Part shown: positions 14,395 to 23,180 of the stretch, in pieces
Layout of the letters: the number at the start of each line of letters is the position of its first letter
How positions within the stretch are numbered: position 1 is the first letter of the stretch
Virus record (IMG/VR): IMGVR_UViG_3300046318_000529
Coordinates: 1-64,000 of that record
From: a virus
Reading direction: 5' to 3' (one strand)
Length of the DNA stretch: 64,000 nucleotides
The notes under the pieces: model-generated
What the model was told of the DNA's origin: nothing
Seen by the model: the letters and a program-made list of their open reading frames with translations, nothing else
Database searches by the model: none
Position numbers and translations under genes: made by a program

Positions 14395-16698
14395 ATGTCG
14401 CCAATCGAAAAACAAATAATTGCTGAGAAAGAGATACTCGATTTAGGTGTATCTAAACTTAAGGAAGTAGCTCTAGAAACTCTCAACGGAGAGGAAGGGT
14501 GGTTACATTCTTATGTCAGGGAATTAGTTTGGCCACTGTCTTTAGTGATACAGGATAGGTTTGAGGCAGAAGATAAAAGAGGAGGGGCAGGAAGGAAGAC
14601 CTTATTTTACACCTTACTTAAAGAGGGGTTTGATCCTTTTGCCATATCTGTTTGTGTTCTTAACGCGACAATAAAAAGTGCGATACAAGAGAGGATACTC
14701 TTAACAATCTTATCGGGGGAGATAGGCAATAACATACAGGACTATTTTGGTAAAAAAATAACTAAATTCAATAAAATAGGACTAGGTGTAACTTTGCTTC
14801 ACTCTCTTTCAGTTTCTTCACCAGGACTTTTTGAACTTGAGAAGGATATGGCTACAGGTACGGCAATTTACATGGTACAATTTAAAAGTTGTAGTAGTTT
14901 TAAAACCATAAAAAAATGTATTTCTCTTATATTGGGGAGGTATAGCCCTATGTCTGTTCCTCCTAAAACTTGGACAACAAGTAAAGAGGGTGGGTACCTA
15001 TCGAGTGACTTATCTAAAAAAGCAACACTAGTAAGAAAAAGGAGTTCTGAAGCATATGAGAGTGTTTATAGTTATGAAGCAATGCCAGATGTCTATGATT
15101 CAGTCAACTACATACAATCAGTACCTTACAGAATAAACAGTTTTATTTATGACGCGTTCACAAAAGCAGTGAGAAAGGGATTGAAAGTCAAAAACCTCCC
15201 AGCTTGCAAGCCTCTTACTTTATACTCTTATCCTCTACCAAAAAAACTAACTAAAGATAAGATGACAGAGGAACAAAGAGGTGTTCTTAAGAAGTGGATG
15301 ACTGTTAATGGGCACATCAGGAAGGAGAAACAAAGATACCAATCAAAGATGTTCAACATAAAGATCATTAAAGAGGTTTGCGGTAAACTCCTTAACGAGG
15401 GAGACTTCTATTTCCCCCACAACCTAGATTATAGGGGGAGAATATATCCTGTTCCTGTTATTTTTAATCTTCACAGTCTAGACTATGTAAGGGCTATGTT
15501 GTTGTTTTCAGAAGAGAAAGCCCTCAAAAATGAGGAGGGTGTTAAATGGTTAGCAGTCCATGGTGCAAACTGTTTCGGGGTGGATAAAGAGTCATATGAA
15601 GACAGGGAGAGATGGGTAAAAGATAATGAGATGGCTATTCTTTTCGCGTACAGAGAACCTATGGCCTCTACTTTTTGGCACAAAGCTAAAGACCCTTTTC
15701 AGTTTCTAGCGTTTTGTAAAGAGTGGGCAGGGTATTGCAAGTTTGGTTATGGGTACAAAACAGGGCTGCCTATTGGGGTGGATGCAACTTGTTCTGGTTT
15801 GCAACATTACAGCGCTATGTTAAAAGACCCTGTAGGGGCTAGGTATGTTAACATCCTGCCGTCAAATAAACCCCAAGATATATATCAAGAAGTGGCTAAT
15901 GTACTTGTCAAAAAACTAGAAGAGCTGGTGGCCTCAGGGGCTATACAAGACTCAGAAGAGGCTAAAAAATGGCTGGCACTAGGGATTAATAGGAGTACTA
16001 CTAAGAGGGTGGTTATGACAACTGTCTACAGTTTAACCCAATACGCATCTAGACAATATATTGAAGAGTACATAATAGACACCAACAAAGATGCCTTTAT
16101 AGATACCTTTAAGGCCAGTTTATGGTTGTCGCCTTTTCTTTGGAAAGCCGTCACAGAGGTGATAAAAGGTGCAAGGGTAGCTATGGATTACCTTAAAATG
16201 TGTACAAAAGACCTATCTAAGATGCAGGAAGGGATAATATGGCAGGTTCCTAGTGGTTTTATATCCCACCAAAAATGTATGAAGAAAGAGAAAAAAGAAG
16301 TCAAGTGTGATTTTGGAGACAGGAGGATATCTCTCACTATCTATGATGACTCAGACAAGATAAACTCAAGTAAACAAGTTAATGCAGTTTGCCCTAATAT
16401 TATCCACAGCCTAGATGCCTGTCATCTAATGATGGTTGCTAATAGGTCTAAAGGGGAGGGTTTGTCAGGGTTCGGTGCTATACATGATTGTTTTTTTACG
16501 CACCCTAGTGATGTAGGTGTTTTACAGAAGGTTATAAGAGAGTCTTTTGTGGACATGTACCATGAAAGTTCTTTTTTAGAAGATTTTAAGGTCTTCTTAG
16601 AATATAAATATAACATAAAACTACCTCAAGTACCTGTAGATGATAGTTTTACCCTCAACCTAAGAGAGGTCTTACAAAGCCCTTATTTTTTCTGCTAG
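14395..16698 (+). CDS. T7-type single-subunit DNA-dependent RNA polymerase
   Basis: A 767-residue phage RNA polymerase. Visible motifs are DYRGRIYPVP near residue 345 (DxxGR), GVDATCSGLQHYSAML with the catalytic Asp near 463, RSTTKRVVMTTVYS (Arg533, Lys537, Tyr545; T7 R627/K631/Y639 spacing), and AIHDCF with Asp near 698. It is somewhat shorter than T7 polymerase (883 aa), mainly in the N-terminal half. It should transcribe from the 17-nt promoter copies at 7133, 7016 (leftward) and 16733. This enzyme class is typical of podoviruses; here it sits in a contractile-tail phage. Confidence 0.95.
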   Translation: MSPIEKQIIAEKEILDLGVSKLKEVALETLNGEEGWLHSYVRELVWPLSLVIQDRFEAEDKRGGAGRKTLFYTLLKEGFDPFAISVCVLNATIKSAIQERILLTILSGEIGNNIQDYFGKKITKFNKIGLGVTLLHSLSVSSPGLFELEKDMATGTAIYMVQFKSCSSFKTIKKCISLILGRYSPMSVPPKTWTTSKEGGYLSSDLSKKATLVRKRSSEAYESVYSYEAMPDVYDSVNYIQSVPYRINSFIYDAFTKAVRKGLKVKNLPACKPLTLYSYPLPKKLTKDKMTEEQRGVLKKWMTVNGHIRKEKQRYQSKMFNIKIIKEVCGKLLNEGDFYFPHNLDYRGRIYPVPVIFNLHSLDYVRAMLLFSEEKALKNEEGVKWLAVHGANCFGVDKESYEDRERWVKDNEMAILFAYREPMASTFWHKAKDPFQFLAFCKEWAGYCKFGYGYKTGLPIGVDATCSGLQHYSAMLKDPVGARYVNILPSNKPQDIYQEVANVLVKKLEELVASGAIQDSEEAKKWLALGINRSTTKRVVMTTVYSLTQYASRQYIEEYIIDTNKDAFIDTFKASLWLSPFLWKAVTEVIKGARVAMDYLKMCTKDLSKMQEGIIWQVPSGFISHQKCMKKEKKEVKCDFGDRRISLTIYDDSDKINSSKQVNAVCPNIIHSLDACHLMMVANRSKGEGLSGFGAIHDCFFTHPSDVGVLQKVIRESFVDMYHESSFLEDFKVFLEYKYNIKLPQVPVDDSFTLNLREVLQSPYFFC

Positions 16699-16732
16699 GT
16701 CCAGTAATAAACAACAACTTAGATGCTGTTCA

Positions 16733-16749
16733 ATTAATGTCGACTATAT
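16733..16749 (+). promoter_or_regulatory. Late phage RNA polymerase promoter
   Basis: A third exact copy of the 17-mer AATTAATGTCGACTATA, followed by TAAAGAGA where the other copies have ATACAGAG. It lies in the 157-bp gap between the RNA polymerase gene and the terminase genes, where a late promoter for the structural operon is expected. No other feature is seen in the rest of the gap. Confidence 0.75.
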
Positions 16750-16855
16750 AAAGAGACTGTGACCATATAAAACAGACATCACTTTGTGACGCATAGCGAT
16801 CACCCTGCTGCACAGTGTGTGTTAGAATTAAACGAAACACTATGAAAATGACCCT

Positions 16856-17431
16856 ATGAACAATTTTGAAGGTAGGACACTTAAGCCACTGACCTACGAC
16901 GAGATAAAAGAATTACCAGATACAGAGAAGCCTAATTATAGAGGTGAAGATTCTCTAGGTAAATATATCGTTGACGGTTATGGTATTAAAAGACGAGAGG
17001 GTGAGAGGGGTGGGCCTTTGGCAGAAAGACCACCTCTGGTGACTGAAAGATCAGAGTCACCCCAACCTAAGGTAGCTAAAATACAGAAAAAAACCCTTAA
17101 GTCATTCTTAGCTAATAAACCAAGATGGAAAGACCCAGGGGAGATACTGTTAGCTATAGCTAATGGTGATAAAGAATTTTTCAACAACTCTAGGCTAAAC
17201 AAAGATACGAAAGTAGAGGATATCCCTCTTTTCATGAGAATGGATGCTGCTAAGCAACTTCTACCTTACCTATACAGTAAGCCTGTGTCTATACTAGAGA
17301 CAGAAGAAACAGTAGAAGAGAAAGCACATAGGCCTCAGGTCATGGTTATTCTCGGCAGTAACGGTCATGAGCTTGTTAAACCTGAAAATAGAGGTTATAA
17401 TGGTTTAGAAGATAACCAAGAAGAGATTTGA
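16856..17431 (+). CDS. Putative terminase small subunit
   Basis: This 191-residue protein lies immediately upstream of the large terminase gene. The N-terminal third is charged and probably disordered. The segment EILLAIANGDKEFF...PLFMRMDAAKQLLPYLYSK (about 100-148) resembles a helical block found in proteins that precede terminase large subunits in many phages (compare RIDAAK.AAPY). Small terminases bind packaging sites and regulate the motor. The assignment rests on position and this block, with no solved motif. Confidence 0.6.
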   Translation: MNNFEGRTLKPLTYDEIKELPDTEKPNYRGEDSLGKYIVDGYGIKRREGERGGPLAERPPLVTERSESPQPKVAKIQKKTLKSFLANKPRWKDPGEILLAIANGDKEFFNNSRLNKDTKVEDIPLFMRMDAAKQLLPYLYSKPVSILETEETVEEKAHRPQVMVILGSNGHELVKPENRGYNGLEDNQEEI

Positions 17432-17434
17432 AAT

Positions 17435-19984
17435 ATGAGAGACGATGCTTATGATGATAAAGATAAGATTTTCAAGCCTCAGCCAGGCCCACAGACAGCC
17501 TTTATAGAAAGTAAAGCGGATATTGCCATTTATGGGGGCTCAGCAGGCTCGGGTAAGCTCTTGATTTTAAAGGAGAAAGTACAAACGCCCACAGGAGAGG
17601 TTGAGATACAAGATGTAAAAGTAGGAGACAAGATCTTTAACCCTGACGGCAACACTCAAGACATTCTTCAAATACACCATCATAAAAATGTTAATATTTA
17701 TAAAGTTTCATTTAATGATGGCACATTTGTAAAGGCTTGTGAAGATCATCTATGGAACACTTGGAAGGCAGGCATAAGAACCAACAAAGCCATAAAACTG
17801 ATTAAAAGTGGAACCCCTGATCCAGTTTTTAGCCTCTACCCACTGTCAGCTGAGGTAATGCGCACTAAAGATATAAAAGACAACTGGTTGTCAAAAGGGA
17901 TAAAACCTCTGATACCTTGCACAAAACCCCTAGACTACAAAATAAAGAGCAACCTACTAAAAATAGACCCTTACCTCCTTGGGATTCTTATAGGGGACGG
18001 TTGCTTCTCTGATAAGAGTATGGTTAGGAGTAAAAGGATACGTATTTGTAAGCCAGACAAAGAAATCCTAGAATATCCCTCTAAAGTAGGGTTCTCGACT
18101 GAAATTATCCCACCCTCTGGGTCTAAATGCCCTTACGTAGAGTTTAAAAGGGATAAAAAAGACGCTGAACTAAGGGAGGATCTGGTTAAGTGCGGTTTGT
18201 TTGGGACTTATTCACACAGTAAGTTTATACCAGAAGAGTTTTTTACCCGCCCATTAAAAGACAGGTTATCACTGGTTCAAGGGATATTTGACACAGACGG
18301 CACTTGTGCAGAAAAAGAATCCAACATAACATGGACTACTGTTTCTGAGAAACTGTCTGAAGGGGTTGTAAAATTAGTACAATCTTTAGGAGGGTGGGTC
18401 TCTGTATCTACAGAGGAAGCTGGGGTGAACCCTAACAGGAAACATAAAAGAGATTGCCAAAAACTTTATAAACATTATGTGAAACTCCCTGTAGAGTGCC
18501 CTCCTTTTAGGATGAAGAGAAAACTTTCCAAATACAGGAAACCTACTAGGAGGTTGTATAGAACGATAGTTTCTATCGAGTTTGATCACATAGGAGAAGG
18601 GAAGTGCCTAACTGTATCTAACCCTAACGGACTTTTCATAACCACAAATTTTATAGTGACCCACAACTCTTTTGCAATTCTTTTGGAATCTTTGAGGAAC
18701 ATTAATATTCCTAATTTTTACACAATGATTTTGAGAAGAACTTCTAATGAGGTACTAGGCCCAGGATCTTTATGGGATGAATCTCACAATATTTACCCTC
18801 ATTTTGAAGGGGAGTCTTTTGTTACTAGAAGAACTTGGAAGTTCCCTACTGGGGCTAAAACTCAGTTTGCTTTTATAGAATTAGAGAAGGATTTGGAGAG
18901 GTTCAAAGGTACACAAGCCCCTCTAATCATGTTTGATGAGTTGACAACATTTTCAGAACGTATGTTTTTCTATATGTTATCAAGGAACAGGTCAACCACA
19001 GGTATCCCTGGCTACATTCGTGCTACTACTAACCCTGAAGAAGGTTGGGTAAGAAAACTCATAGCTTGGTGGTTAGATGACACAGGTTACCCTATCCCTT
19101 ATCGTTCTGGCGTTATCCGTTGGTTTGTAAGGATAGAAGGAGAGATGTTTTGGGCAGACAAGCCGGAGGAACTTATTGAGATGTTCCCTGGCCAACGAGT
19201 CCTACCTAAGTCTTTAACTTTCATCCCGGCTAAGTTGTCAGACAATAAAAAGATGATGGATAAAGACCCAGGGTATGAATCTTCACTGATGGCCATGTCA
19301 AGGGTAGACCGTCTTAAATTGTTAGACGGCTGTTGGCTAGCACAAGCTACTTTCGGAAGCTATTTTGAGAGGTCTTGGTGTGACCTAGTAATGATGCCAG
19401 ATGAACCTTGCCGATGGGTAAGGTACTGGGATAGAGCTTCTTCTGAGCCGAGTGAAACATACCCAAACCCAGATTATACTGCTGGTGTTTTGATGGGTAT
19501 AGGTAAACAAACAGGCTCATTCTACATAAAAGATGTGGTAAGGTTTAGGGCAAAACCAATGAAAGTCCATGCTGAAATCAGAAAAACAGCTGAAAAGGAT
19601 AAAAAACTTTACGGCAATGTTCGTGTCGTAATAGAGAAAGATCCAGGACAAGCAGGGGCATCAGATGCTCACTACCTTGTCAACCACCTCAAAGGGTTTG
19701 AAGTCAGAGTAAGAAGTGCTACTAAAGATAAGCTTACACGGTTCCTGCCTTTCTCAGCAGCAGCAGAGAATGGCTTAATTAAGGTTTGCCGTGGGGAATG
19801 GAATGAAGCTTTCTTAGCTGAACTAGAAAGGTTTATAGGTGATGGCGTAGGAAAGGACGATCAAGTGGATGGAGCTAGTGGTGGTTTTAATGAGCTACTA
19901 AGTAAAGCGTACTCAGCACCTAATCTCGTAATGCCAGACTTATCTTTCAAAGGACTAGGCATCTCATCTAATGTAAGGTTTTAA
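17435..19984 (+). CDS. Terminase large subunit precursor with intein
   Basis: The 849-residue precursor splits into an N-extein (1-41), an intein (42-411) and a C-extein (412-849). Joining the exteins restores the Walker A GGSAGSGK-SFAILL. Other parts are Walker B (PLIMFDE), and an RNase H-like nuclease half with WDRASSEP, VVIEKDPG and DDQVDG acidic motifs. The mature protein is 479 residues, normal for phage motors that cut and package DNA into proheads. The precursor cannot bind ATP properly until splicing, so packaging depends on the intein leaving. Confidence 0.93.
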   Translation: MRDDAYDDKDKIFKPQPGPQTAFIESKADIAIYGGSAGSGKLLILKEKVQTPTGEVEIQDVKVGDKIFNPDGNTQDILQIHHHKNVNIYKVSFNDGTFVKACEDHLWNTWKAGIRTNKAIKLIKSGTPDPVFSLYPLSAEVMRTKDIKDNWLSKGIKPLIPCTKPLDYKIKSNLLKIDPYLLGILIGDGCFSDKSMVRSKRIRICKPDKEILEYPSKVGFSTEIIPPSGSKCPYVEFKRDKKDAELREDLVKCGLFGTYSHSKFIPEEFFTRPLKDRLSLVQGIFDTDGTCAEKESNITWTTVSEKLSEGVVKLVQSLGGWVSVSTEEAGVNPNRKHKRDCQKLYKHYVKLPVECPPFRMKRKLSKYRKPTRRLYRTIVSIEFDHIGEGKCLTVSNPNGLFITTNFIVTHNSFAILLESLRNINIPNFYTMILRRTSNEVLGPGSLWDESHNIYPHFEGESFVTRRTWKFPTGAKTQFAFIELEKDLERFKGTQAPLIMFDELTTFSERMFFYMLSRNRSTTGIPGYIRATTNPEEGWVRKLIAWWLDDTGYPIPYRSGVIRWFVRIEGEMFWADKPEELIEMFPGQRVLPKSLTFIPAKLSDNKKMMDKDPGYESSLMAMSRVDRLKLLDGCWLAQATFGSYFERSWCDLVMMPDEPCRWVRYWDRASSEPSETYPNPDYTAGVLMGIGKQTGSFYIKDVVRFRAKPMKVHAEIRKTAEKDKKLYGNVRVVIEKDPGQAGASDAHYLVNHLKGFEVRVRSATKDKLTRFLPFSAAAENGLIKVCRGEWNEAFLAELERFIGDGVGKDDQVDGASGGFNELLSKAYSAPNLVMPDLSFKGLGISSNVRF
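17558..18667 (+). mobile_element. Class 3-like intein with LAGLIDADG endonuclease in TerL P-loop
   Basis: The 370-residue insert starts with Leu instead of Cys or Ser (GSGK|LLILK) and ends VTHN before Ser+1. It carries the three class 3 marks: Trp two residues after the block B His (DHLWNT), Cys at block F position 4 (KCLTV), and Thr before the terminal His-Asn (VTHN). Two LAGLIDADG helices are visible (LLGILIGDG and LVQGIFDTDG), so the homing endonuclease domain looks intact. Insertion is inside the Walker A loop, a classic conserved homing site. Confidence 0.85.
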
Positions 19985-19993
19985 ATTAACAGT

Positions 19994-20034
19994 ACCTGCC
20001 AAGCCTATGCCTAGGTATGCTCAAACCGGCAGGT
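19994..20034 (+). terminator. Hairpin after terminase
   Basis: ACCTGCC (19994-20000) pairs with GGCAGGT (20028-20034), with a second partial stem inside (GCCTATGC / GGTATGC). It is followed by a T-rich stretch. It lies between the terminase and portal genes and may act as a partial terminator or processing site. Confidence 0.45.
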
Positions 20035-20056
20035 CATTTATTTTGTAGGGTGAAAA

Positions 20057-21400
20057 ATGGATAAAAGTTTATATAAGCCCATAGGAGTTTCTGGCCTGCG
20101 CCACTCTGGTGGCATAATTCAGGAAGAGTTTCTACCTGAATTAAGGAACAGTGAAGCTCTTAAAGTTTTTAGACAAATGTCCACTAATGATGCTACTGTC
20201 AGCTCAATGTTGTTTGCTATTAAAATGCTTATACGTGGAATAGAGTGGGATGTCACCCCTTTTTCAGACAAGCCTAGGCATATTAATCAAGCTGATGAAT
20301 TGAGAACAATGCTAGATGATATGGATATAAGCTGGGCAGACACCCTCTCAGAGATTATGTCTTTTCTAGTTTACGGTTTCAGCATTCATGAGATAGTCCT
20401 CAAAAAGCGTCAAGGCCGTAAAAAAGGCTCTAAATATAATGACGGTCTTGTGGGCATTAAAAAACTTGCAATTAGAGGCCAAGAAACTATCCAATATTGG
20501 AAGTTTGATGAGTATGGTGACCTTTTGTGGGTGGAGCAAGTAGACCCTAATACCGCTAAACGTAACATTTTAAGGCGAGATAAGTTTCTTCTTTTCAAAG
20601 CAGATTCCTATAAAGAAAACCCAGCTTCTACCTCTATTCTAAGGAATAGTTACAGAGCATGGAAACTTAAAACTAAAATAGAAGATTATGAAGCTGTAGG
20701 CATAAGTAGAGACTTAGCAGGAATGCCTGTTATATATGTTCCTGCTCAAATGCTAGGAGAAGATGCAACAGACGAAGAGAAAAGTGCAGTAGAATATTTC
20801 AAAAAGGTAATAACCTCTGTTCAAAACAACGAACAATCAGGTGTTATGATCCCTGCTCTCTATGACGAAAATGGTAACAAACTTTTTGACTTCCAGCTAA
20901 TGAGTTCAGGCGGGACAAGACAGTTCGATACTTCTGCAATTATCCAACGTTATAATACACAGATAGTGCAAACAGTACTGGCTGATTTTATCATGCTTGG
21001 CCAAGGTTCACAAGGTTCTTATGCCCTTTCTAGTAATAAGACTAAGCTTTTTACAGTGGCCATCCAATCGTGGTTAAAATCTGTAGTCCATGAATTAAAC
21101 AACAACCTAGTTACTAAACTAGGTGAGTATAATGGTTGGAAGCAAGATGAGCTGCCAAGGATAACACACGGTGAACTTGAAAGCCAAGATGTTAATGGTA
21201 TCTCAACGTTCATATCCGACCTAGCTAAAGCTGGTGTTATCACATATGACGTTAAACTAGAGAACTACATGAGAAGTCTTGTAGATGGCCCACTTACCGA
21301 TGGAAGTGGTAAACCCTTAGGGGCAGCTAATAAAGATAATAAAAATGTTACTACTACCCCAACTGCATCAGGCAAACCAACAGGAGAGGCGAAAACTTAA
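20057..21400 (+). CDS. Portal protein (Mu gp29/DUF935-like)
   Basis: This 447-residue protein matches the Mu-type portal family. Early segments are MSTNDATVSSMLFAIKMLI and SDKPRHINQADEL; the middle has SFLVYGFSIHEIVLKKR and later FLLFKADSYKENPASTSILRNSYRAW, typical of portal wings and stem. Portals form a dodecameric ring at one capsid vertex, through which DNA is packaged and the neck is attached. The gene lies between terminase and protease as expected. Its stop overlaps the next start (TAATGAG region). The C-terminal tail is low-complexity. Confidence 0.85.
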   Translation: MDKSLYKPIGVSGLRHSGGIIQEEFLPELRNSEALKVFRQMSTNDATVSSMLFAIKMLIRGIEWDVTPFSDKPRHINQADELRTMLDDMDISWADTLSEIMSFLVYGFSIHEIVLKKRQGRKKGSKYNDGLVGIKKLAIRGQETIQYWKFDEYGDLLWVEQVDPNTAKRNILRRDKFLLFKADSYKENPASTSILRNSYRAWKLKTKIEDYEAVGISRDLAGMPVIYVPAQMLGEDATDEEKSAVEYFKKVITSVQNNEQSGVMIPALYDENGNKLFDFQLMSSGGTRQFDTSAIIQRYNTQIVQTVLADFIMLGQGSQGSYALSSNKTKLFTVAIQSWLKSVVHELNNNLVTKLGEYNGWKQDELPRITHGELESQDVNGISTFISDLAKAGVITYDVKLENYMRSLVDGPLTDGSGKPLGAANKDNKNVTTTPTASGKPTGEAKT

Positions 21401-21837
21401 TGAGTTTTAAAGCAAAACTAAAAGCAATGTTTGAGTCTTTCTTAGACAAAGAGATTGTTGAAGATGATAGTAAGTTTATTAGTAAATCGAACGATGAGCT
21501 TAGAGAAGTTACTGGCATTGTCCTCGTACCGGAAGAAGTTGATCTTCAAGGGGACATATACTCTGAGGAAGAAATACACAAAGCTATGATTAGTTTCAAC
21601 ACTTTGTGTAACAGAACTAAGTTACAACACGCTGTAGGCTCCGAGTCCCAAGTAATAGAGAGTTGGCAAGCCAAGTCAGACGAGATCATAAACGGCAAGG
21701 TAGTTAAAAAAGGCAGCTGGCTTTTAACAATGAAGCTTCCCCTCACAGAGTGGGAAATGGTTAAGAACGGCATGTTTAGTGGGTTCTCAGTAGGTTGTAG
21801 GGCCAGACCAGAAAATTTAGGAGAACAGTATGACTGA
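21400..21837 (+). CDS. XkdF-like prohead protease
   Basis: This 145-residue protein resembles the putative phage serine protease domain of XkdF. Visible blocks are EVTGIVLVPEEVDLQGDIYS, a LQH motif (candidate catalytic His) and the FSGFSVG strand that follows GM (candidate Ser region). Such proteases cut scaffold and capsid N-termini during head maturation. In many phages the domain is the N-terminal part of a longer protein; here the next gene (overlapping by 8 nt) carries the downstream part, so the two are split. Catalytic residues are inferred from the family. Confidence 0.65.
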   Translation: MSFKAKLKAMFESFLDKEIVEDDSKFISKSNDELREVTGIVLVPEEVDLQGDIYSEEEIHKAMISFNTLCNRTKLQHAVGSESQVIESWQAKSDEIINGKVVKKGSWLLTMKLPLTEWEMVKNGMFSGFSVGCRARPENLGEQYD

Positions 21838-22732
21838 CATAGCAAGACCAGAGCCAAGAAAGAGGCTTTTCGACTTCGACTTCTCTGAGGAAGGCGCAGA
21901 GATAAGCTTAGTAGACAAAGCTGCTAATGGGCATAAATTTCTTATGCTTAAAGCTGCCCCTGCTTCTGAAGAAGAAAAACCTGTTGAGGTTGTTGAAGAA
22001 AAAGATGCTGAAGAGGTAACTAAAAACCTAAGCACTTTAATGGGGATATTAGGACAACTCCTAGGAAACCCTGAACAGCAACAACAAGCCGCACCAGTTA
22101 CTCAGCAGAACGGATTCGATGTTGAGTTAGGTAAGTTCTTGGCGTACTTGACTGATCAAGTCAGACAAAGTGCACCTGAATCACCATCCCCGCACCGTGT
22201 GAACGAAAGTACCCAATACAATCCAACACCAGCAACTATGTATTTAACAGAAAAAAGTGAGGAAAATGAAATGCCTTTAGAGGATGTCATTAAGTCAGAA
22301 GAAGGTCAAAAGTTTATCAACGAATTAGTTGAGAAAGCTATTGATGGCGTGAAAAAGGAAAATGAGGATCTTAAAAAGTCTTTGAAGTTTTTCCAAGAAG
22401 AGCAAGAAGTACTACGTTCAAAGCAGTTTGTAGAAGTTGCTAAAAGCTTAGGTTCGCTTGGTTTCACAGAAGAGCATGGTAATTTGTTGAAAAGTATTTG
22501 TGACAAATCACCAGAAGAATATCAACAACTATCTGTAATTTTAGAAAAAGCTTCTAAGATCAGCAAAAGTGAAGATATGTTCCAAGAAGTAGGTACTGCC
22601 GCTGAAGGTGATTCTGATCAACTTATAGACGGTCTTCCTAAAAACATAGTCCTTATGGCTAACGAATTACAAAAAGCAGACAAATCTTTAACACGTCCCC
22701 AAGCTGTTGCTAAGGCTTACAAATCTAGATAA
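21830..22732 (+). CDS. Scaffold-like protein (XkdF C-terminal part)
   Basis: A 300-residue protein that begins with a short segment (EISLVDKAANGHKFLMLK near residue 25) typical of the region following the XkdF protease domain. It continues as an acidic, glutamine-rich and helical protein with coiled-coil stretches (VEKAIDGVKKENEDLKKSLK). Helical acidic proteins between protease and capsid genes usually serve as head scaffolds and are removed by the protease. An internal ATG near 22270 (MPLEDVIKSEEG) might start a separate shorter scaffold, as in lambda-type nested genes. Confidence 0.6.
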   Translation: MTDIARPEPRKRLFDFDFSEEGAEISLVDKAANGHKFLMLKAAPASEEEKPVEVVEEKDAEEVTKNLSTLMGILGQLLGNPEQQQQAAPVTQQNGFDVELGKFLAYLTDQVRQSAPESPSPHRVNESTQYNPTPATMYLTEKSEENEMPLEDVIKSEEGQKFINELVEKAIDGVKKENEDLKKSLKFFQEEQEVLRSKQFVEVAKSLGSLGFTEEHGNLLKSICDKSPEEYQQLSVILEKASKISKSEDMFQEVGTAAEGDSDQLIDGLPKNIVLMANELQKADKSLTRPQAVAKAYKSR

Positions 22733-22745
22733 GAGGTATTTTTAC

Positions 22746-23159
22746 ATGTTTTCATACAAAGGCGAAGATGTTGGTGTTTTTGTTTCTAGCGCAAACTTAG
22801 ACCCATTAAACGGCGGAACTAACCACCTATACAAAGCAGTTAAACTTAATGGCACGACTGGCAAAGTTGATGTTGTTTCTGCAATCGGTGACGTAGTTTT
22901 CGGTGTTCTTCAAGGACAACCAAGAGCTGACCAAGCTGCATTAGTAAGGATTGAAGGCGTAAGCAAAATGATCGCTGGTGGAGTTATTGCACTTAACTCA
23001 CCTGTTTACTTAGCCGCTACGGGCAAATGCTTAGCTACGGCTGGCGCTGCTTCTGGTGCAAGATTTTTAGGCACGGCACTTTCTGCCGCAGCAGCTGATG
23101 GAGAGCATATTACTGTTCTTTTAGCTGACCAAAATACAACCACCCCTGTTAAAGCTTAA
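22746..23159 (+). CDS. Capsid decoration-like protein (DUF2190-type)
   Basis: From the ATG at 22746 (AGAGG upstream) the product is 137 residues. The composition is Gly/Ala/Val-rich with beta strands and resembles DUF2190/decoration proteins: LYKAVKLNGTTGKVDVVS, then GVLQGQPRADQAALVRIEG, and GVIALNSPVYLAATGK near the end. Such trimers bind the outside of capsids and stabilise them. It lies immediately before the major capsid gene, as in many phages. Confidence 0.7.
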   Translation: MFSYKGEDVGVFVSSANLDPLNGGTNHLYKAVKLNGTTGKVDVVSAIGDVVFGVLQGQPRADQAALVRIEGVSKMIAGGVIALNSPVYLAATGKCLATAGAASGARFLGTALSAAAADGEHITVLLADQNTTTPVKA

Positions 23160-23180
23160 CAACTAATCTAGGAGATAACC

